In this document: positions 8,196-17,199 of the stretch, one piece after another | Position numbering within the stretch: position 1 is the stretch's first letter | Layout: every line of letters starts with the position of its first letter | Assembly: GCA_948441955.1 (NCBI GenBank) | Contig: CAOJQZ010000007.1 | Location: forward strand, 1 to 60,119 | DNA length: 60,119 bases | DNA from: an uncultured Lachnospiraceae bacterium | Lineage (GTDB): Bacteria > Bacillota > Clostridia > Lachnospirales > Lachnospiraceae | Reading direction: 5' to 3' | Notes under the pieces: model-generated | What the model saw: the letters and a program-made list of their open reading frames with translations, nothing else | Database searches by the model: none | Told to the model about the DNA's origin: nothing | Translations under genes and position numbers: made by a program

Positions 8196-9458
8196 TCAAT
8201 CTCCTGTCTTTTCGGATGCTTTCCGGATTTCCTTCTGGTCCCCAGTAACCAGATTAATCATCAGGATACCTCCGTTCTTTTTTATATAAATAAGGGCGCC
8301 GGCATAGTATTCCTTCCCATATTGAACGTATTCCTCCAGAAGCCTTTCCTTTTCTTTTTTCATAAGCTCCGTATTTTTTGCCTTACTCCTGAAATCCTTT
8401 GCAAGAGCTATAGCGTCCTTTGTCATTCCTTCGTCATATAAGATAATATTATTTTTCCTTGTATATACAATTCTAATGCGCTGACGGATCATGGCGTTCA
8501 TCAATTCGTCAATTACAATAGCAAATCCTATGGAAGGCGACTTCTTGCCGAATTTTTCAAGCAGCCTGTCATACCTCCCTCCCTTTACAACTGCATCTCC
8601 GGTGCCGTACGTATATCCGCGGAAAATAATTCCCGTATAATAGCCGTAGGTCCCTGTCATGCCAAGGTCAAAGGTGATATATTTTTCCACACCATACATT
8701 TTCAAAATATTAAAAATCCGTTCCAGACGTTTAATTGCCATAACTCCGGCAGAATTGGGGGCAGTATTTTTCGCTTTAGACAGCACCTCCACCCCTCCTA
8801 CAAGCTCGCCCAGCGAAGCAAAGGCTTCTCTTGAGCTCCGCTTCACCATAATACTGTCCAAATATTCCTCTACGCCATAAAAATTCCGGTTATTGATTAA
8901 TTCCACTATCCGCTCCCTTGCGTCCTCGTCGAGGGCTGCATCCTCAATAAGGCTGTGGAAAAATCCAAGATTTCCTACATTCAGCTGGAATTCCTTAAGT
9001 CCTACCGCCTGCATAGATTCTATCACAAGAGCCAGCATCTCTGCATCTGCCTCTACAGAATCATCCCCAATAAGCTCCGCTCCAAGCTGTGTAGCCTCTC
9101 GAAGCCTTCCCTGATAACTGGAATGATTGACAAAAGTATTTCCTGTATAGCAGAGGCGTATGGGAAGCTTCTCCTCCCCAAATAAAGTAGCGGCCGCTCT
9201 TGCTACAGACGGGGTAATGTCCGGCCGGAGAGCAAGTGTGTTTCCTTCCTTGTCAAAAAACTTATAAAGCTCCTTTGACGGAATTGTTCCAATCTCCTTT
9301 CTGAATACATCAAAATACTCAAAGGTTGGAGTCTGTATATCATGATAACCAAATAAATGAAGCGTTTTTTTCAGGCGGCTCTCCAACGTTAGTTTTTTTC
9401 CACATTCTACATTATATATGTCTCTTACTCCCTCTGGAGTGTGCAGCAGTTTTTCCAT
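8196..9458 (-). CDS. hisZ: ATP phosphoribosyltransferase regulatory subunit
   Basis: About 420 residues. A paralogue of histidyl-tRNA synthetase without tRNA-charging function that forms a complex with short HisG and carries its histidine feedback site. Class II synthetase motif 2 is recognisable (FFDKEGNTLALRPDITPSVARAAA), as is GGRYDRLLEKFG. The ATG at 9458 is preceded by AGGAGGA; a GTG at 9473 in frame lies upstream of that site and is rejected. First gene of the his operon, downstream of a full-consensus promoter with a leader of roughly 48 nt, too short for a T-box. Confidence 0.93.
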   Translation of the reverse strand: MEKLLHTPEGVRDIYNVECGKKLTLESRLKKTLHLFGYHDIQTPTFEYFDVFRKEIGTIPSKELYKFFDKEGNTLALRPDITPSVARAAATLFGEEKLPIRLCYTGNTFVNHSSYQGRLREATQLGAELIGDDSVEADAEMLALVIESMQAVGLKEFQLNVGNLGFFHSLIEDAALDEDARERIVELINNRNFYGVEEYLDSIMVKRSSREAFASLGELVGGVEVLSKAKNTAPNSAGVMAIKRLERIFNILKMYGVEKYITFDLGMTGTYGYYTGIIFRGYTYGTGDAVVKGGRYDRLLEKFGKKSPSIGFAIVIDELMNAMIRQRIRIVYTRKNNIILYDEGMTKDAIALAKDFRSKAKNTELMKKEKERLLEEYVQYGKEYYAGALIYIKKNGGILMINLVTGDQKEIRKASEKTGD

Positions 9459-9512
9459 ACTTCCTCCTGTCACCTGTTTACTTTAACATGCTACTATATT
9501 AAAACTTCTTGC

Positions 9513-9541
9513 ATTATACGCATTTCATCCTGGTTTGTCAA
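9513..9541 (-). promoter_or_regulatory. Full-consensus promoter of the his operon
   Basis: Minus-strand TTGACA (9536-9541), a 17-bp spacer, and TATAAT (9513-9518): twelve of twelve positions match the housekeeping sigma consensus. The -35 overlaps the stop codon of recU. Such a strong promoter for a biosynthetic operon implies repression; no operator is certain. TTTAA and TTAAA arms around 9483-9504 are a weak candidate. Confidence 0.85.
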
Positions 9542-10083
9542 GCACTTCCGGATTCCCGGAGCAAAAGATCCAAATCCATTGCATTCAAATAAGGAACCTG
9601 ATATCCTTTTTCCATCTCCATAAAAAATCTTGGATCCAGCTCTTCATAGCGGATGCTTTTCCGCCCGCCCTCCTCCATTCTTTTCCAGAATCTAAAAAGC
9701 TCCGGAAAACGCATATAGTAAAATGTATTCCTTTCCGAATAATAAATAAGAAGAAAGGCTATCCCCTCCTGTCTTTCAAAAGCCTGCATAAAACCCACCT
9801 GATGTTCATGGACATTCTGAAGGGGAAATGTATCGGCCACACATTCCTTTGCGTCAAAGCATACCGGAATTCCCTGTACTGCTCCTATATAGTCTACCGT
9901 GCTGCGCTTTTCAAAGTATGCAAGCGTAATCTGACGGTGCTCTTTATCCATTTTTACCGGTGTAATGGGCGTTGGTATCTTCTGGATAAGCGCCAGTCCC
10001 CGATCCTGATAATATGCATTGGTCCGGTTAACCATTTCTTCTAATGTTGAACCTCTAAGGCCTCTTGAATTCCACGTTGCCAT
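9538..10083 (-). CDS. recU: Holliday junction resolvase RecU
   Basis: A 181-residue nuclease that cleaves Holliday junctions during recombinational repair, working with RuvAB (encoded at 37-39 kb here). Recognised by the N-terminal NSRGLRGSTLEEMVNRTN, by PTPI, and by the PD-(D/E)XK core STVDYIG...CFDAKE, then FPLQNVHEHQ. Start ATG with AAGGAGA five bases upstream. Its first 43 bases overlap the end of the upstream pseudouridine synthase gene in another frame. In Bacillus recU is next to a penicillin-binding protein gene; that pairing is absent here. Confidence 0.92.
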   Translation of the reverse strand: MATWNSRGLRGSTLEEMVNRTNAYYQDRGLALIQKIPTPITPVKMDKEHRQITLAYFEKRSTVDYIGAVQGIPVCFDAKECVADTFPLQNVHEHQVGFMQAFERQEGIAFLLIYYSERNTFYYMRFPELFRFWKRMEEGGRKSIRYEELDPRFFMEMEKGYQVPYLNAMDLDLLLRESGSA

Positions 10084-11063
10084 TCTGTCTCCTTAATCAC
10101 TCTGTAAAATCCCGACGGAACCTTTGCAAAAAACCTCTGCCCGGAAAGCTGCGGCAGGCTTTCCGCCATGTCCGGCAAAATAAGCTCATATGCATGTAAA
10201 AGCTGGGAATCTATCTGCCACTTTTTTTTATAAATGTCATTCCATTTTCGGTCTCCGTATTTATAGTCTCCAAGAAGCGGGTGTCCCAGACTGGCAAGCT
10301 GGGCCCGAATCTGATGTGTGCGGCCTGTAATCAGGTGCACCTTAAGAAGGGTAAGCTCTGCATTGCCTGATACAGGAAAATATTCTGTTTCAATCGGGAG
10401 AAACTCCTGATCCTCCCCGGGAGAAAACTTCTTACAGATCTCAACGTGATTTGTTTTCTCATCTTTTTTAAGATACCCTTTCACCTTGACCCTTTCCGTA
10501 ATACATCCTTTTACAATACACAGATAGTTTTTCACAAGCGTTCTCTTCCTGAACAGCTCCGACATTACCTGAAGTCCGGCAAGACTTTTCCCCGCAACGA
10601 TCAAGCCGCTTGTACCTCTGTCCAGCCGGTTGCAGACCCCGGGCCTGAAGGTCTGCAGGTCCTCCTGTGTAAGAAATCCGTTTTCCAGAAGATATCCCGT
10701 TACAGCCTCCACCACGGAAACATCTTCCCTTTTTGCCTTCTGAGACAGCATTCCTGCCGGTTTATTCAGCACAAGAATATCCCCATCCTCATAAATGATT
10801 TCCGGCATCTCAGGCAAAGTATAATTTTCTTTCTTTATCACAGCTCCTCTGAATTTTAGAAGTGTTTCCTCCGAGAGGAAAAATTTCACATAATCTCCAG
10901 CTTTCAGCTTTTCGCTTCCGGAGGCCTTCCGCCCATTCAGTACAATATTTTTTTTTCGAAGCATTTTATACAGAAAACTTCCCGGCGCCTCTGACAGATA
11001 CTTTTTCAAATATTTATCAAAACGCTGTCCGGCTTCATTTTCCCTTATTATAATCTCTTTCAT
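10041..11063 (-). CDS. RluA-family 23S rRNA pseudouridine synthase
   Basis: 340 residues. An S4 RNA-binding domain at residues 13-70 (FDKYLKKYL..., VLNGRKAS) precedes a RluA catalytic domain with NRLDRGTSGLIVAGKS (catalytic D148), then ITGRTHQIRAQLASLGHPLLGDYKYG. The RluC/D type converts specific uridines in large-subunit rRNA to pseudouridine; the exact target is not readable. It is separated by 4 bp from the upstream membrane-protein gene and overlaps recU by 43 bp. Confidence 0.9.
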   Translation of the reverse strand: MKEIIIRENEAGQRFDKYLKKYLSEAPGSFLYKMLRKKNIVLNGRKASGSEKLKAGDYVKFFLSEETLLKFRGAVIKKENYTLPEMPEIIYEDGDILVLNKPAGMLSQKAKREDVSVVEAVTGYLLENGFLTQEDLQTFRPGVCNRLDRGTSGLIVAGKSLAGLQVMSELFRKRTLVKNYLCIVKGCITERVKVKGYLKKDEKTNHVEICKKFSPGEDQEFLPIETEYFPVSGNAELTLLKVHLITGRTHQIRAQLASLGHPLLGDYKYGDRKWNDIYKKKWQIDSQLLHAYELILPDMAESLPQLSGQRFFAKVPSGFYRVIKETEWQRGIQEALEVQH

Positions 11064-11067
11064 AATT

Positions 11068-11643
11068 CTACATTGATAAGGTAAATATAACCTTCTTTAT
11101 ATTCTCTTCCAGCTTCCTTTCCTTCTGTTCTACCGCAATGATATTATTCATTCCTTCTGCTCTCGCCAAAAATGCCCGATAGTCCCGGAATATCTTTACT
11201 GTCATCTTTTCATATCCGTTTTTTTCCAGCGTTTCTTTCATATAACCGGCCCATTCCCCTTCGTCGATTCGGCCGCTCAGTGCATAACCGCATATGGTAT
11301 GACCGCAAAACAGCATGACAGGAACGGGCATTACCTTTTCCCTGCTGGTTATAAGAAGGTCATAGGCCTTTGGCGTAAGGGGAGCTTTTTTTTCGATCTC
11401 CTTATAAATCTCTGCAGGAACACCCCTATGAGGAGCCATTGTAATAAATTCTACCAGCATTTTGGAGGCCGGAAGACATCCTACTACCGCAATCACCGTA
11501 AAAAGATTCAGTCTGGAGCCTGTCTGCATATATCCAAGAATCAGGAGTGCAGCCACAACTCCAAACTCCACCAGCGCCCCAATCAAAAATTTCATTTTCC
11601 GTATCCGGAGATACCCGGGCTTTCCTTTTTGTATTCTCATCAT
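11068..11643 (-). CDS. Two-span membrane protein of unknown function
   Basis: 191 residues. A basic N-terminus is followed by two membrane segments (about residues 18-40 FLIGALVEFGVVAALLILGY and 46-66). A cytoplasmic domain of about 120 residues follows, containing VPVMLFCGHTICGYALSGRIDEG and a charged C-terminus (ERKLEENIKKVIFTL). I do not recognise the family. Start ATG 11643 (or 11640, tandem ATG) has no strong ribosome site, so translation is probably coupled to the SDR gene ending 6 bp upstream. Confidence 0.7.
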   Translation of the reverse strand: MMRIQKGKPGYLRIRKMKFLIGALVEFGVVAALLILGYMQTGSRLNLFTVIAVVGCLPASKMLVEFITMAPHRGVPAEIYKEIEKKAPLTPKAYDLLITSREKVMPVPVMLFCGHTICGYALSGRIDEGEWAGYMKETLEKNGYEKMTVKIFRDYRAFLARAEGMNNIIAVEQKERKLEENIKKVIFTLSM

Positions 11644-11648
11644 ACTGC

Positions 11649-12419
11649 TTAATCGTCTCCCTGTTCATTTATCTTTCCCATAATCCGGGTGAGAAGACTG
11701 TCCGGAAGAATTTTTGAAAGCAGCCTTGCTATTTTCATCTTTCCGCCGTAAACCGACATCTCTTTTCCTTCGGCGGCATCCAAAAGGGCTTGTCTCACAA
11801 CCGCCTCGGGAGGTACCCGGAGGGATTTTTTCATACTCCCTGCTTCTCCCCCTGCATGTGCAAAAAACGCAGTATCTACCGGTCCGGGGCAGACCGCAGT
11901 CACGAATATTCCCTTCTCCTTAAGTTCAACTGCAATCCCTCTTGAAAAACTGTACACATAGGACTTGGAGGCCGCATATACTGCAAATCCCGGCTGCGGT
12001 GCAAACGCTGCCGCAGATGCAAGCTGAAGAATCCGGCTCCCTCTGGACATATATGGAAGGCAGAGACAGGTAAGCCTTGTCAGTGCGCGGATATTTACAT
12101 CTACCATATCAAGCTGCTCTTTTGTATCCAGAGACATGCACCTCCCTATTTTTCCAAGTCCGGCGGTATTTACCAGCATGCGGATGTCTGGTATAAGACG
12201 TTCCAGTTCACACTTCATGTGCATATAGATATCGTCTCTTTCCAGATCACCGTCAAATATACGAACCGGCAGGGACAGCTCTTCTTTCAGCTTTTCCAGA
12301 CGCTCTATCCTTCTCGCCGCCACCCATATTTCATCCAGACTCCTGTATAGCCGTGGAATCTGTCTTGCAAATTCTCTTCCTAACCCTGAGGATGCACCTG
12401 TTACAATTGCAATCTTCAT
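11649..12419 (-). CDS. Short-chain dehydrogenase/reductase
   Basis: 256 residues of the classical SDR family. NAD(P)-binding TGASSGLGREF lies at the N-terminus (residues 7-17), with catalytic S135, Y148 and K152 in YAASK and the structural motif NTAG (N84). A basic pair after beta-2 (AARRIER) suggests NADP(H). The substrate is unknown; the broad similarity is to DltE/YqjQ-type reductases. Start ATG behind AGGAGG at 8 nt. It lies in a tight run of unrelated housekeeping genes, so context does not indicate a pathway. Confidence 0.88.
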   Translation of the reverse strand: MKIAIVTGASSGLGREFARQIPRLYRSLDEIWVAARRIERLEKLKEELSLPVRIFDGDLERDDIYMHMKCELERLIPDIRMLVNTAGLGKIGRCMSLDTKEQLDMVDVNIRALTRLTCLCLPYMSRGSRILQLASAAAFAPQPGFAVYAASKSYVYSFSRGIAVELKEKGIFVTAVCPGPVDTAFFAHAGGEAGSMKKSLRVPPEAVVRQALLDAAEGKEMSVYGGKMKIARLLSKILPDSLLTRIMGKINEQGDD

Positions 12420-12431
12420 ATTGGCCGCCTC

Positions 12432-14321
12432 CTATTTCTTTTTTTTATGTATGTTTCGGATTGTTCTTCGTCCTTTTTCTTTTCCGGCCTTTAATTCCAT
12501 TTGCTTTGAGGCATTCTTTTCCTTACCGGGACGTATCAGACAGTGCTTTCCAAAACCTACGAGATCCATCCGGCCTCTTTTTTTCAGGGCTTCATATACC
12601 AAATCATAATTTTTTGGATCCCGGTATTGTATCAGCGCACGCTGCATCGCCTTTTCATGCGGACTTTTCGGAACATATACCGGGGACATATCCCGTGGAT
12701 CCACGCCGGTATAGTACATACAGGTGGATAAAGTAGACGGTGTAGGATAGAAATCCTGCACCTGCTCCGGCATATATCCTAAATCCCGGACATATTCTGC
12801 AAGGGCAATCGCCTCTTTAAGCGACGAGCCGGGATGGGAGGACATCAGATACGGAACAAGGTACTGCTTTTTGTGCATATCCCTGTTTATTTTCTCAAAC
12901 CGTTCCTTAAAGGCCTGATACACCTGATTTTCAGGCTTTCCCATCCTCCTGAGCACCTTGTCTGACACATGCTCCGGAGCTACTTTAAGCTGCCCGCTTA
13001 CATGGTGCCCGCACAATTCCTTTAGAAAGGTATCCTCAGAATCTGCCAGGACATAGTCAAACCGAATTCCGGAACGGATAAATACCTTCTTTATCCCTGG
13101 AAGACTCCGGAGCTTTCTGAGAAGACACACATAATCCTTATGGTCTGCCTTTAAATTCCCGCACGGTTTTGGAAACAGGCACTGTCTGTTCTTACAGGCG
13201 CCGCGCTTCATCTGCAATTCACAGGCAGGATGACGGAAATCAGCCGTGGGTCCCCCCACATCATGGATATAACCTTTAAAATCTTTATCATGGGTCATCT
13301 TTTTGGCTTCGGCAAGTAAAGACTCATGACTTCTTGCCTGCACAATCCTTCCCTGATGAAAGGTAAGTGCGCAAAAGGAACAATTTCCAAAACAGCCTCT
13401 GCTGCTGATCAAACTAAAACGAACCTCACTGACTGCCGGAACCCCTCCTGCCGGAAGATACGACGGATGAAAGGTCCGCATATACGGGTAGCCGTAAACC
13501 TCGTCCATCTCCTCCTGTGAAAGCGGCTTCTGAGGCGGATTCTGCACTACATACAGATGCTCCCCGTAAGGCTCGGCAAGACATTTTCCCGAAAAAGCGT
13601 CTGTATTACAGTATTGTATATAAAAACTTTTTGCATAATTCAGCTTATCCTTATTTAACTCTTCATAGGAAGGCAGCGCTACTGCATCATACAGCTGTTC
13701 AAGACTTTTTGTACGAAATACCGTCCCTGCTATAAAAGTAATGTCCCTAATATCGATTCCGCTGTCCAATGCCTCAGCAAGCTCAATGATGGAACGTTCT
13801 CCCATTCCATAAGAAATGATATCTGCTCCGGAGTCTAACAACACCGAACGCCTCAGTCTGTCAGACCAGTAATCATAATGGGCAAGCCTTCTTAAGCTGG
13901 CCTCAATTCCCCCCAATATAATGGGGGTTTTTTTATAGACTCTCCGAATCAGATTTCCGTATACACACACCGCATAGTCCGGTCTCTTCCCTGTCATTCC
14001 TCCCGGTGTAAATGCATCTGTACGCCTTCGCTTTTTCGACACGGAATAATGATTTACCATGGAGTCCATATTTCCGGCAGATACTAAAAATGCAAGTCTG
14101 GGCTCTCCAAACTCCATAATGCTTTTCTCGTCTTTCCAGTCTGGCTGTGCAAGGATTCCGACGCTATATCCGTGTGCCTCTAAAACCCGTGTAATGACTG
14201 CCGGACCAAAAGAAGGGTGATCTACATAGGCATCCCCTGACACATAGACAAAATCCATCTGCTTTATGCCGCTCTCTTCCATATCCTGCCTGCATATCGG
14301 TAAGAATCCTTCTGCCATCAT
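12432..14321 (-). CDS. YgiQ-family radical SAM protein
   Basis: A 629-residue radical SAM protein of the YgiQ type. An N-terminal B12-binding-like region (residues 20-180, with SVGILAQPDW and GGIEASLRRLAHYDYW) precedes the cluster motif C310xxxC314xxC317 in SSRGCFGNCSFCALTFHQGR and a long C-terminal region (VAPEHVSDKVLRRMGKP). The family function is not established. The ATG at 14321 overlaps the HAD stop as ATGA; a second ATG at 14318 is spaced better from GAGG. The basic, lysine-rich tail (GRRTIRNIHKKKK) suggests RNA or ribosome contact, an inference only. Confidence 0.92.
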   Translation of the reverse strand: MMAEGFLPICRQDMEESGIKQMDFVYVSGDAYVDHPSFGPAVITRVLEAHGYSVGILAQPDWKDEKSIMEFGEPRLAFLVSAGNMDSMVNHYSVSKKRRRTDAFTPGGMTGKRPDYAVCVYGNLIRRVYKKTPIILGGIEASLRRLAHYDYWSDRLRRSVLLDSGADIISYGMGERSIIELAEALDSGIDIRDITFIAGTVFRTKSLEQLYDAVALPSYEELNKDKLNYAKSFYIQYCNTDAFSGKCLAEPYGEHLYVVQNPPQKPLSQEEMDEVYGYPYMRTFHPSYLPAGGVPAVSEVRFSLISSRGCFGNCSFCALTFHQGRIVQARSHESLLAEAKKMTHDKDFKGYIHDVGGPTADFRHPACELQMKRGACKNRQCLFPKPCGNLKADHKDYVCLLRKLRSLPGIKKVFIRSGIRFDYVLADSEDTFLKELCGHHVSGQLKVAPEHVSDKVLRRMGKPENQVYQAFKERFEKINRDMHKKQYLVPYLMSSHPGSSLKEAIALAEYVRDLGYMPEQVQDFYPTPSTLSTCMYYTGVDPRDMSPVYVPKSPHEKAMQRALIQYRDPKNYDLVYEALKKRGRMDLVGFGKHCLIRPGKEKNASKQMELKAGKEKGRRTIRNIHKKKK

Positions 14322-14995
14322 AGCACCTCGTAAGCTTCCCTTTTTATATCATCATAATCCTGTATATAGTAATCTGCAAGTTTTCGTTTTTTATCGCGCA
14401 AAGAAGCGGAAAAATCATCCTCTACCGCACACACGCGCATCCCGGCTCTCTTACCTGCCATAATTCCGGCCGGCACATCCTCGAATACAAGGCAGCGGGA
14501 CGGTTCCACATTCAGTTCACAGGCTGTCTGAAGATATACGTCCGGCGCAGGTTTGCCGGCCCCGGCCTCCCCGGATGTCTTCACCACGTCAAAGAGCTGT
14601 GTAATTCCAAGCGCCCGGAGGGTGTCTTCTGCCAGCTTACGGGAATTACTTGTTGCAATTCCGGTCTTCCTTCCGCCTTTTCTCACCGTCTCAATAAATT
14701 CTTTTACTCCCTTTTTAAGGGGAACCTCATGTATATATTTATCATGCGCCATCTCATGCCATTCATCCATAATCTCCTCAACAGAAACCGGAAGTCCTGG
14801 AAACACCTTGCGATAATACATTGCAACCTCAAGATAACTCATTCCCTCCATATCCTCATAAAAATTTTCCGGCTCTGTCAGATGATATTTCTCCAGATAG
14901 TCTTTATCTACCGCGGTCCATATCCACATGGAATCTACCAGCGTTCCGTCCATATCAAATATCACTGCATCTATGTCTCTAAGCATTTCTGTCAT
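14318..14995 (-). CDS. HAD-superfamily phosphatase (beta-phosphoglucomutase-like)
   Basis: 225 residues. The HAD nucleophile motif is FDMDGTLVDS (D14 and D16), motif II is GIATSN, and the end of the core is VFEDVPAGIMAGKRAGM. The cap is an alpha-helical C1 insertion at about residues 20-95. These features fit the phosphatase/beta-phosphoglucomutase-like subgroup; the substrate is unknown. Both ends overlap neighbours by four bases (ATGA), so it is translationally coupled with the RsuA-like gene upstream and the YgiQ gene downstream. Confidence 0.88.
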   Translation of the reverse strand: MTEMLRDIDAVIFDMDGTLVDSMWIWTAVDKDYLEKYHLTEPENFYEDMEGMSYLEVAMYYRKVFPGLPVSVEEIMDEWHEMAHDKYIHEVPLKKGVKEFIETVRKGGRKTGIATSNSRKLAEDTLRALGITQLFDVVKTSGEAGAGKPAPDVYLQTACELNVEPSRCLVFEDVPAGIMAGKRAGMRVCAVEDDFSASLRDKKRKLADYYIQDYDDIKREAYEVL

Positions 14996-15702
14996 AATCT
15001 TTTCAGCTCCTCCTCTGTAAGATGCCGATACTGCCCGGGAAGAAGTGTTTCATCAAGAATCAGGCCTCCCATGCGTTCTCTTTTAAGAAAAACAACCGTT
15101 TTGCCCACACTCTGAAACATCCGTTTTACCTGATGATATTTCCCTTCCTGAATGGTAAGGCGCACCTCCGATATCTCTCCTCTTGTAATGAGCGTAAGCT
15201 CTGCCGGCAGCGTCCATTCTTCCCTCTCCTCTGTTCCGATATTAACACCGGATTTAAAATGACAAATATCCTCCTCCGTTACAATACCCCTTACCTTTAC
15301 ATAGTAAACCTTGTCCACATGTTTTTTAGGTGAAAGGAGCCTGTGGGCGAGGGCTCCGTCATTTGTAATAAGAAGGAGCCCTTCTGTATCCTTGTCAAGA
15401 CGCCCCACCGGAAACAAATCTTTTCTTCGCTTGCTTTCTATCAGTTCAACAACTGTCCGGTCGCGGCCATCTTCCGTTGCAGACACGACTCCTGCCGGTT
15501 TATACAGCATATAATACTCATACGCTGCATACTCTAGGGCTTCCCCGTCAAAGGCTACACGTGTGCTCCCGGCATCCACCTTGGTCTCCGCTTTTTTAAC
15601 TACAAAGCCGTCTATACGCACCCGGCCCTGGCGGATATATTTTTTTACTTCCTGTCTTGTTCCGATTCCCATATCGGCAAGATATTTATCCAATCGAATC
15701 AT
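14992..15702 (-). CDS. RsuA/RluB-family pseudouridine synthase
   Basis: 236 residues with an N-terminal S4 domain (MIRLDKYLADMGIGTRQEVK, residues 1-48) and the catalytic motif GRLDKDTEGLLLITNDG (D103), then EGKYHQVKRMF. This is the RsuA type, modifying one uridine in 16S or 23S rRNA; the general form is closest to 16S U516 RsuA. Start ATG follows GGAGG and overlaps the rRNA methyltransferase stop as ATGA. With that gene it forms a two-step rRNA modification unit. Confidence 0.9.
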   Translation of the reverse strand: MIRLDKYLADMGIGTRQEVKKYIRQGRVRIDGFVVKKAETKVDAGSTRVAFDGEALEYAAYEYYMLYKPAGVVSATEDGRDRTVVELIESKRRKDLFPVGRLDKDTEGLLLITNDGALAHRLLSPKKHVDKVYYVKVRGIVTEEDICHFKSGVNIGTEEREEWTLPAELTLITRGEISEVRLTIQEGKYHQVKRMFQSVGKTVVFLKRERMGGLILDETLLPGQYRHLTEEELKRL

Positions 15703-17093
15703 GCAAGCCTCCAGCCGGGAAGATATTTGTTTTTAAGCGTTCCGCCGTCAAGCTTTCCCCAGCCCAGCGGAAATCCATCTACACATACCAGAAACCATCC
15801 CTTCTCCTTTGCAGAGATTTGGTCCGACACATCCAGCGTTTCCCCTTTCAGATAACGCATCACACGCTCGTCTCTGGCAGACAGGTTAATGTTCTTCCGG
15901 TATTCCTCCTTTTTCAATGACATGGCAAACGCCTGACTTGGCTCAAATCTTTTTTTCTTAAGTTCCCCCATTAGAAGCCCTGTCCGCAGAAAACGAATTC
16001 CCCGCATATCCGGAAGGCCTTCCGGCATATAATAGATTCGTTCTCCATATAGCCTCATGCGCTCTGTGTCATATTCCTTTTCCACATCCGACAGAAACTG
16101 CGTAAATTCCTCAGGAAGCGCTTCCTTTTTATAAATTTTATAACTGTTATCCATACTGCCGGCTTCCCTGTTCGTATTGCTTTCCCTCTTATGTAAAAGG
16201 GCAAGATAATGCCCCTCCCCCTTCATCTTATGAGGAAAAATACGTACCGTTTTATTAAGCTCCGGATAATTTTTCGAGGCCGTATCCGGAAACCCGTTTG
16301 TAAAACCCTCGTAATCTCTGATACTTTCCACCTCAAACTCCGGACAGTTCCAGAGCAGATGTGCAATTATCTGCTCATTCTCCTCAGGGTCGAAAGTACA
16401 TGTGGAATACAGCATCCTTCCGTCGGGCTTTAACATACCGGCCGCCTGAAGGATAATACCTTTCTGTATGTTTCTGAAATATTCCGGTCCATGTTCCTCC
16501 CACGCTTTCAGCATTTTTCTGTCTTTGCGGAACATGCCCTCTCCCGAACAGGGAGCGTCAATCAGTATTTTATCAAAGTACTCAGGAAAATAACCGGCAA
16601 GTTTCCCCGGCTCCTCACTCAGCACTAAAACATTTCCAATGCCAAATACTTCTATATTCTTAAGAAGGCCTTTGGCTCTGGAGCTGCTGATATCATTTGC
16701 CGCAAGCACACCTTTCCCCCGTAATTTTGCCCCCAGCTCTGTTGCCTTCCCGCCAGGCGCCGCACACAGATCCAAAACCCTGTCTCCCGGAAAAACCGGA
16801 AGGCGGTCCGCAGGCGTCATAGCGCTTGGCTCCTGGAGATAATAAAGCCCTGCAAAATAATACGGATGTCTGGAAGGAGCCGCCGTATCCCCGTTATAAT
16901 AAAATCCGTTTTCAATCCAGGGAATGGGAACAATCTCAAAGGGGCATATAGCCTTAAAATCCTCAACAGAAATCTTTCCTGTATTGACACGAAGCCCATA
17001 ATATCTTGGCTCGTCAAAACACGCAAGATAATTTTCATAATCTTCCTTTAAAAGTTTCTGCATTTTATCCACATACCTGTCTGGTAAAATCAT
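15699..17093 (-). CDS. RsmF/RsmB-type rRNA cytosine-C5 methyltransferase
   Basis: About 464 residues from the ATG at 17093, which has GGAGG six bases upstream. The open frame extends 57 codons further, but that part has no ribosome site or family match. The SAM-binding site is LDLCAAPGGKATELG; the two catalytic cysteines lie in DAPCSGEGMFRKD and YSTCTFDPEENEQ. The C-terminal 130 residues (VRFLRTGLLMGELKKKRFEPS...) match the extra RNA-binding domain of YebU/RsmF-type enzymes. The product is m5C in 16S rRNA. Confidence 0.9.
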   Translation of the reverse strand: MILPDRYVDKMQKLLKEDYENYLACFDEPRYYGLRVNTGKISVEDFKAICPFEIVPIPWIENGFYYNGDTAAPSRHPYYFAGLYYLQEPSAMTPADRLPVFPGDRVLDLCAAPGGKATELGAKLRGKGVLAANDISSSRAKGLLKNIEVFGIGNVLVLSEEPGKLAGYFPEYFDKILIDAPCSGEGMFRKDRKMLKAWEEHGPEYFRNIQKGIILQAAGMLKPDGRMLYSTCTFDPEENEQIIAHLLWNCPEFEVESIRDYEGFTNGFPDTASKNYPELNKTVRIFPHKMKGEGHYLALLHKRESNTNREAGSMDNSYKIYKKEALPEEFTQFLSDVEKEYDTERMRLYGERIYYMPEGLPDMRGIRFLRTGLLMGELKKKRFEPSQAFAMSLKKEEYRKNINLSARDERVMRYLKGETLDVSDQISAKEKGWFLVCVDGFPLGWGKLDGGTLKNKYLPGWRLA

Positions 17094-17199
17094 ACTTATC
17101 CTCCATGTTCTCACACATAGCAATAAGTATACCATATTCAGCCGCATAACTCCAGAGGGTAAGGAAGGTTTTTGCCGAAATCCAAATGGCTGTCTTCTG

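Noticed and set aside
9459..9537. Possible histidine T-box upstream of hisZ
   Set aside because: The leader after the promoter is about 48 nt and contains no T-box sequence or terminator.
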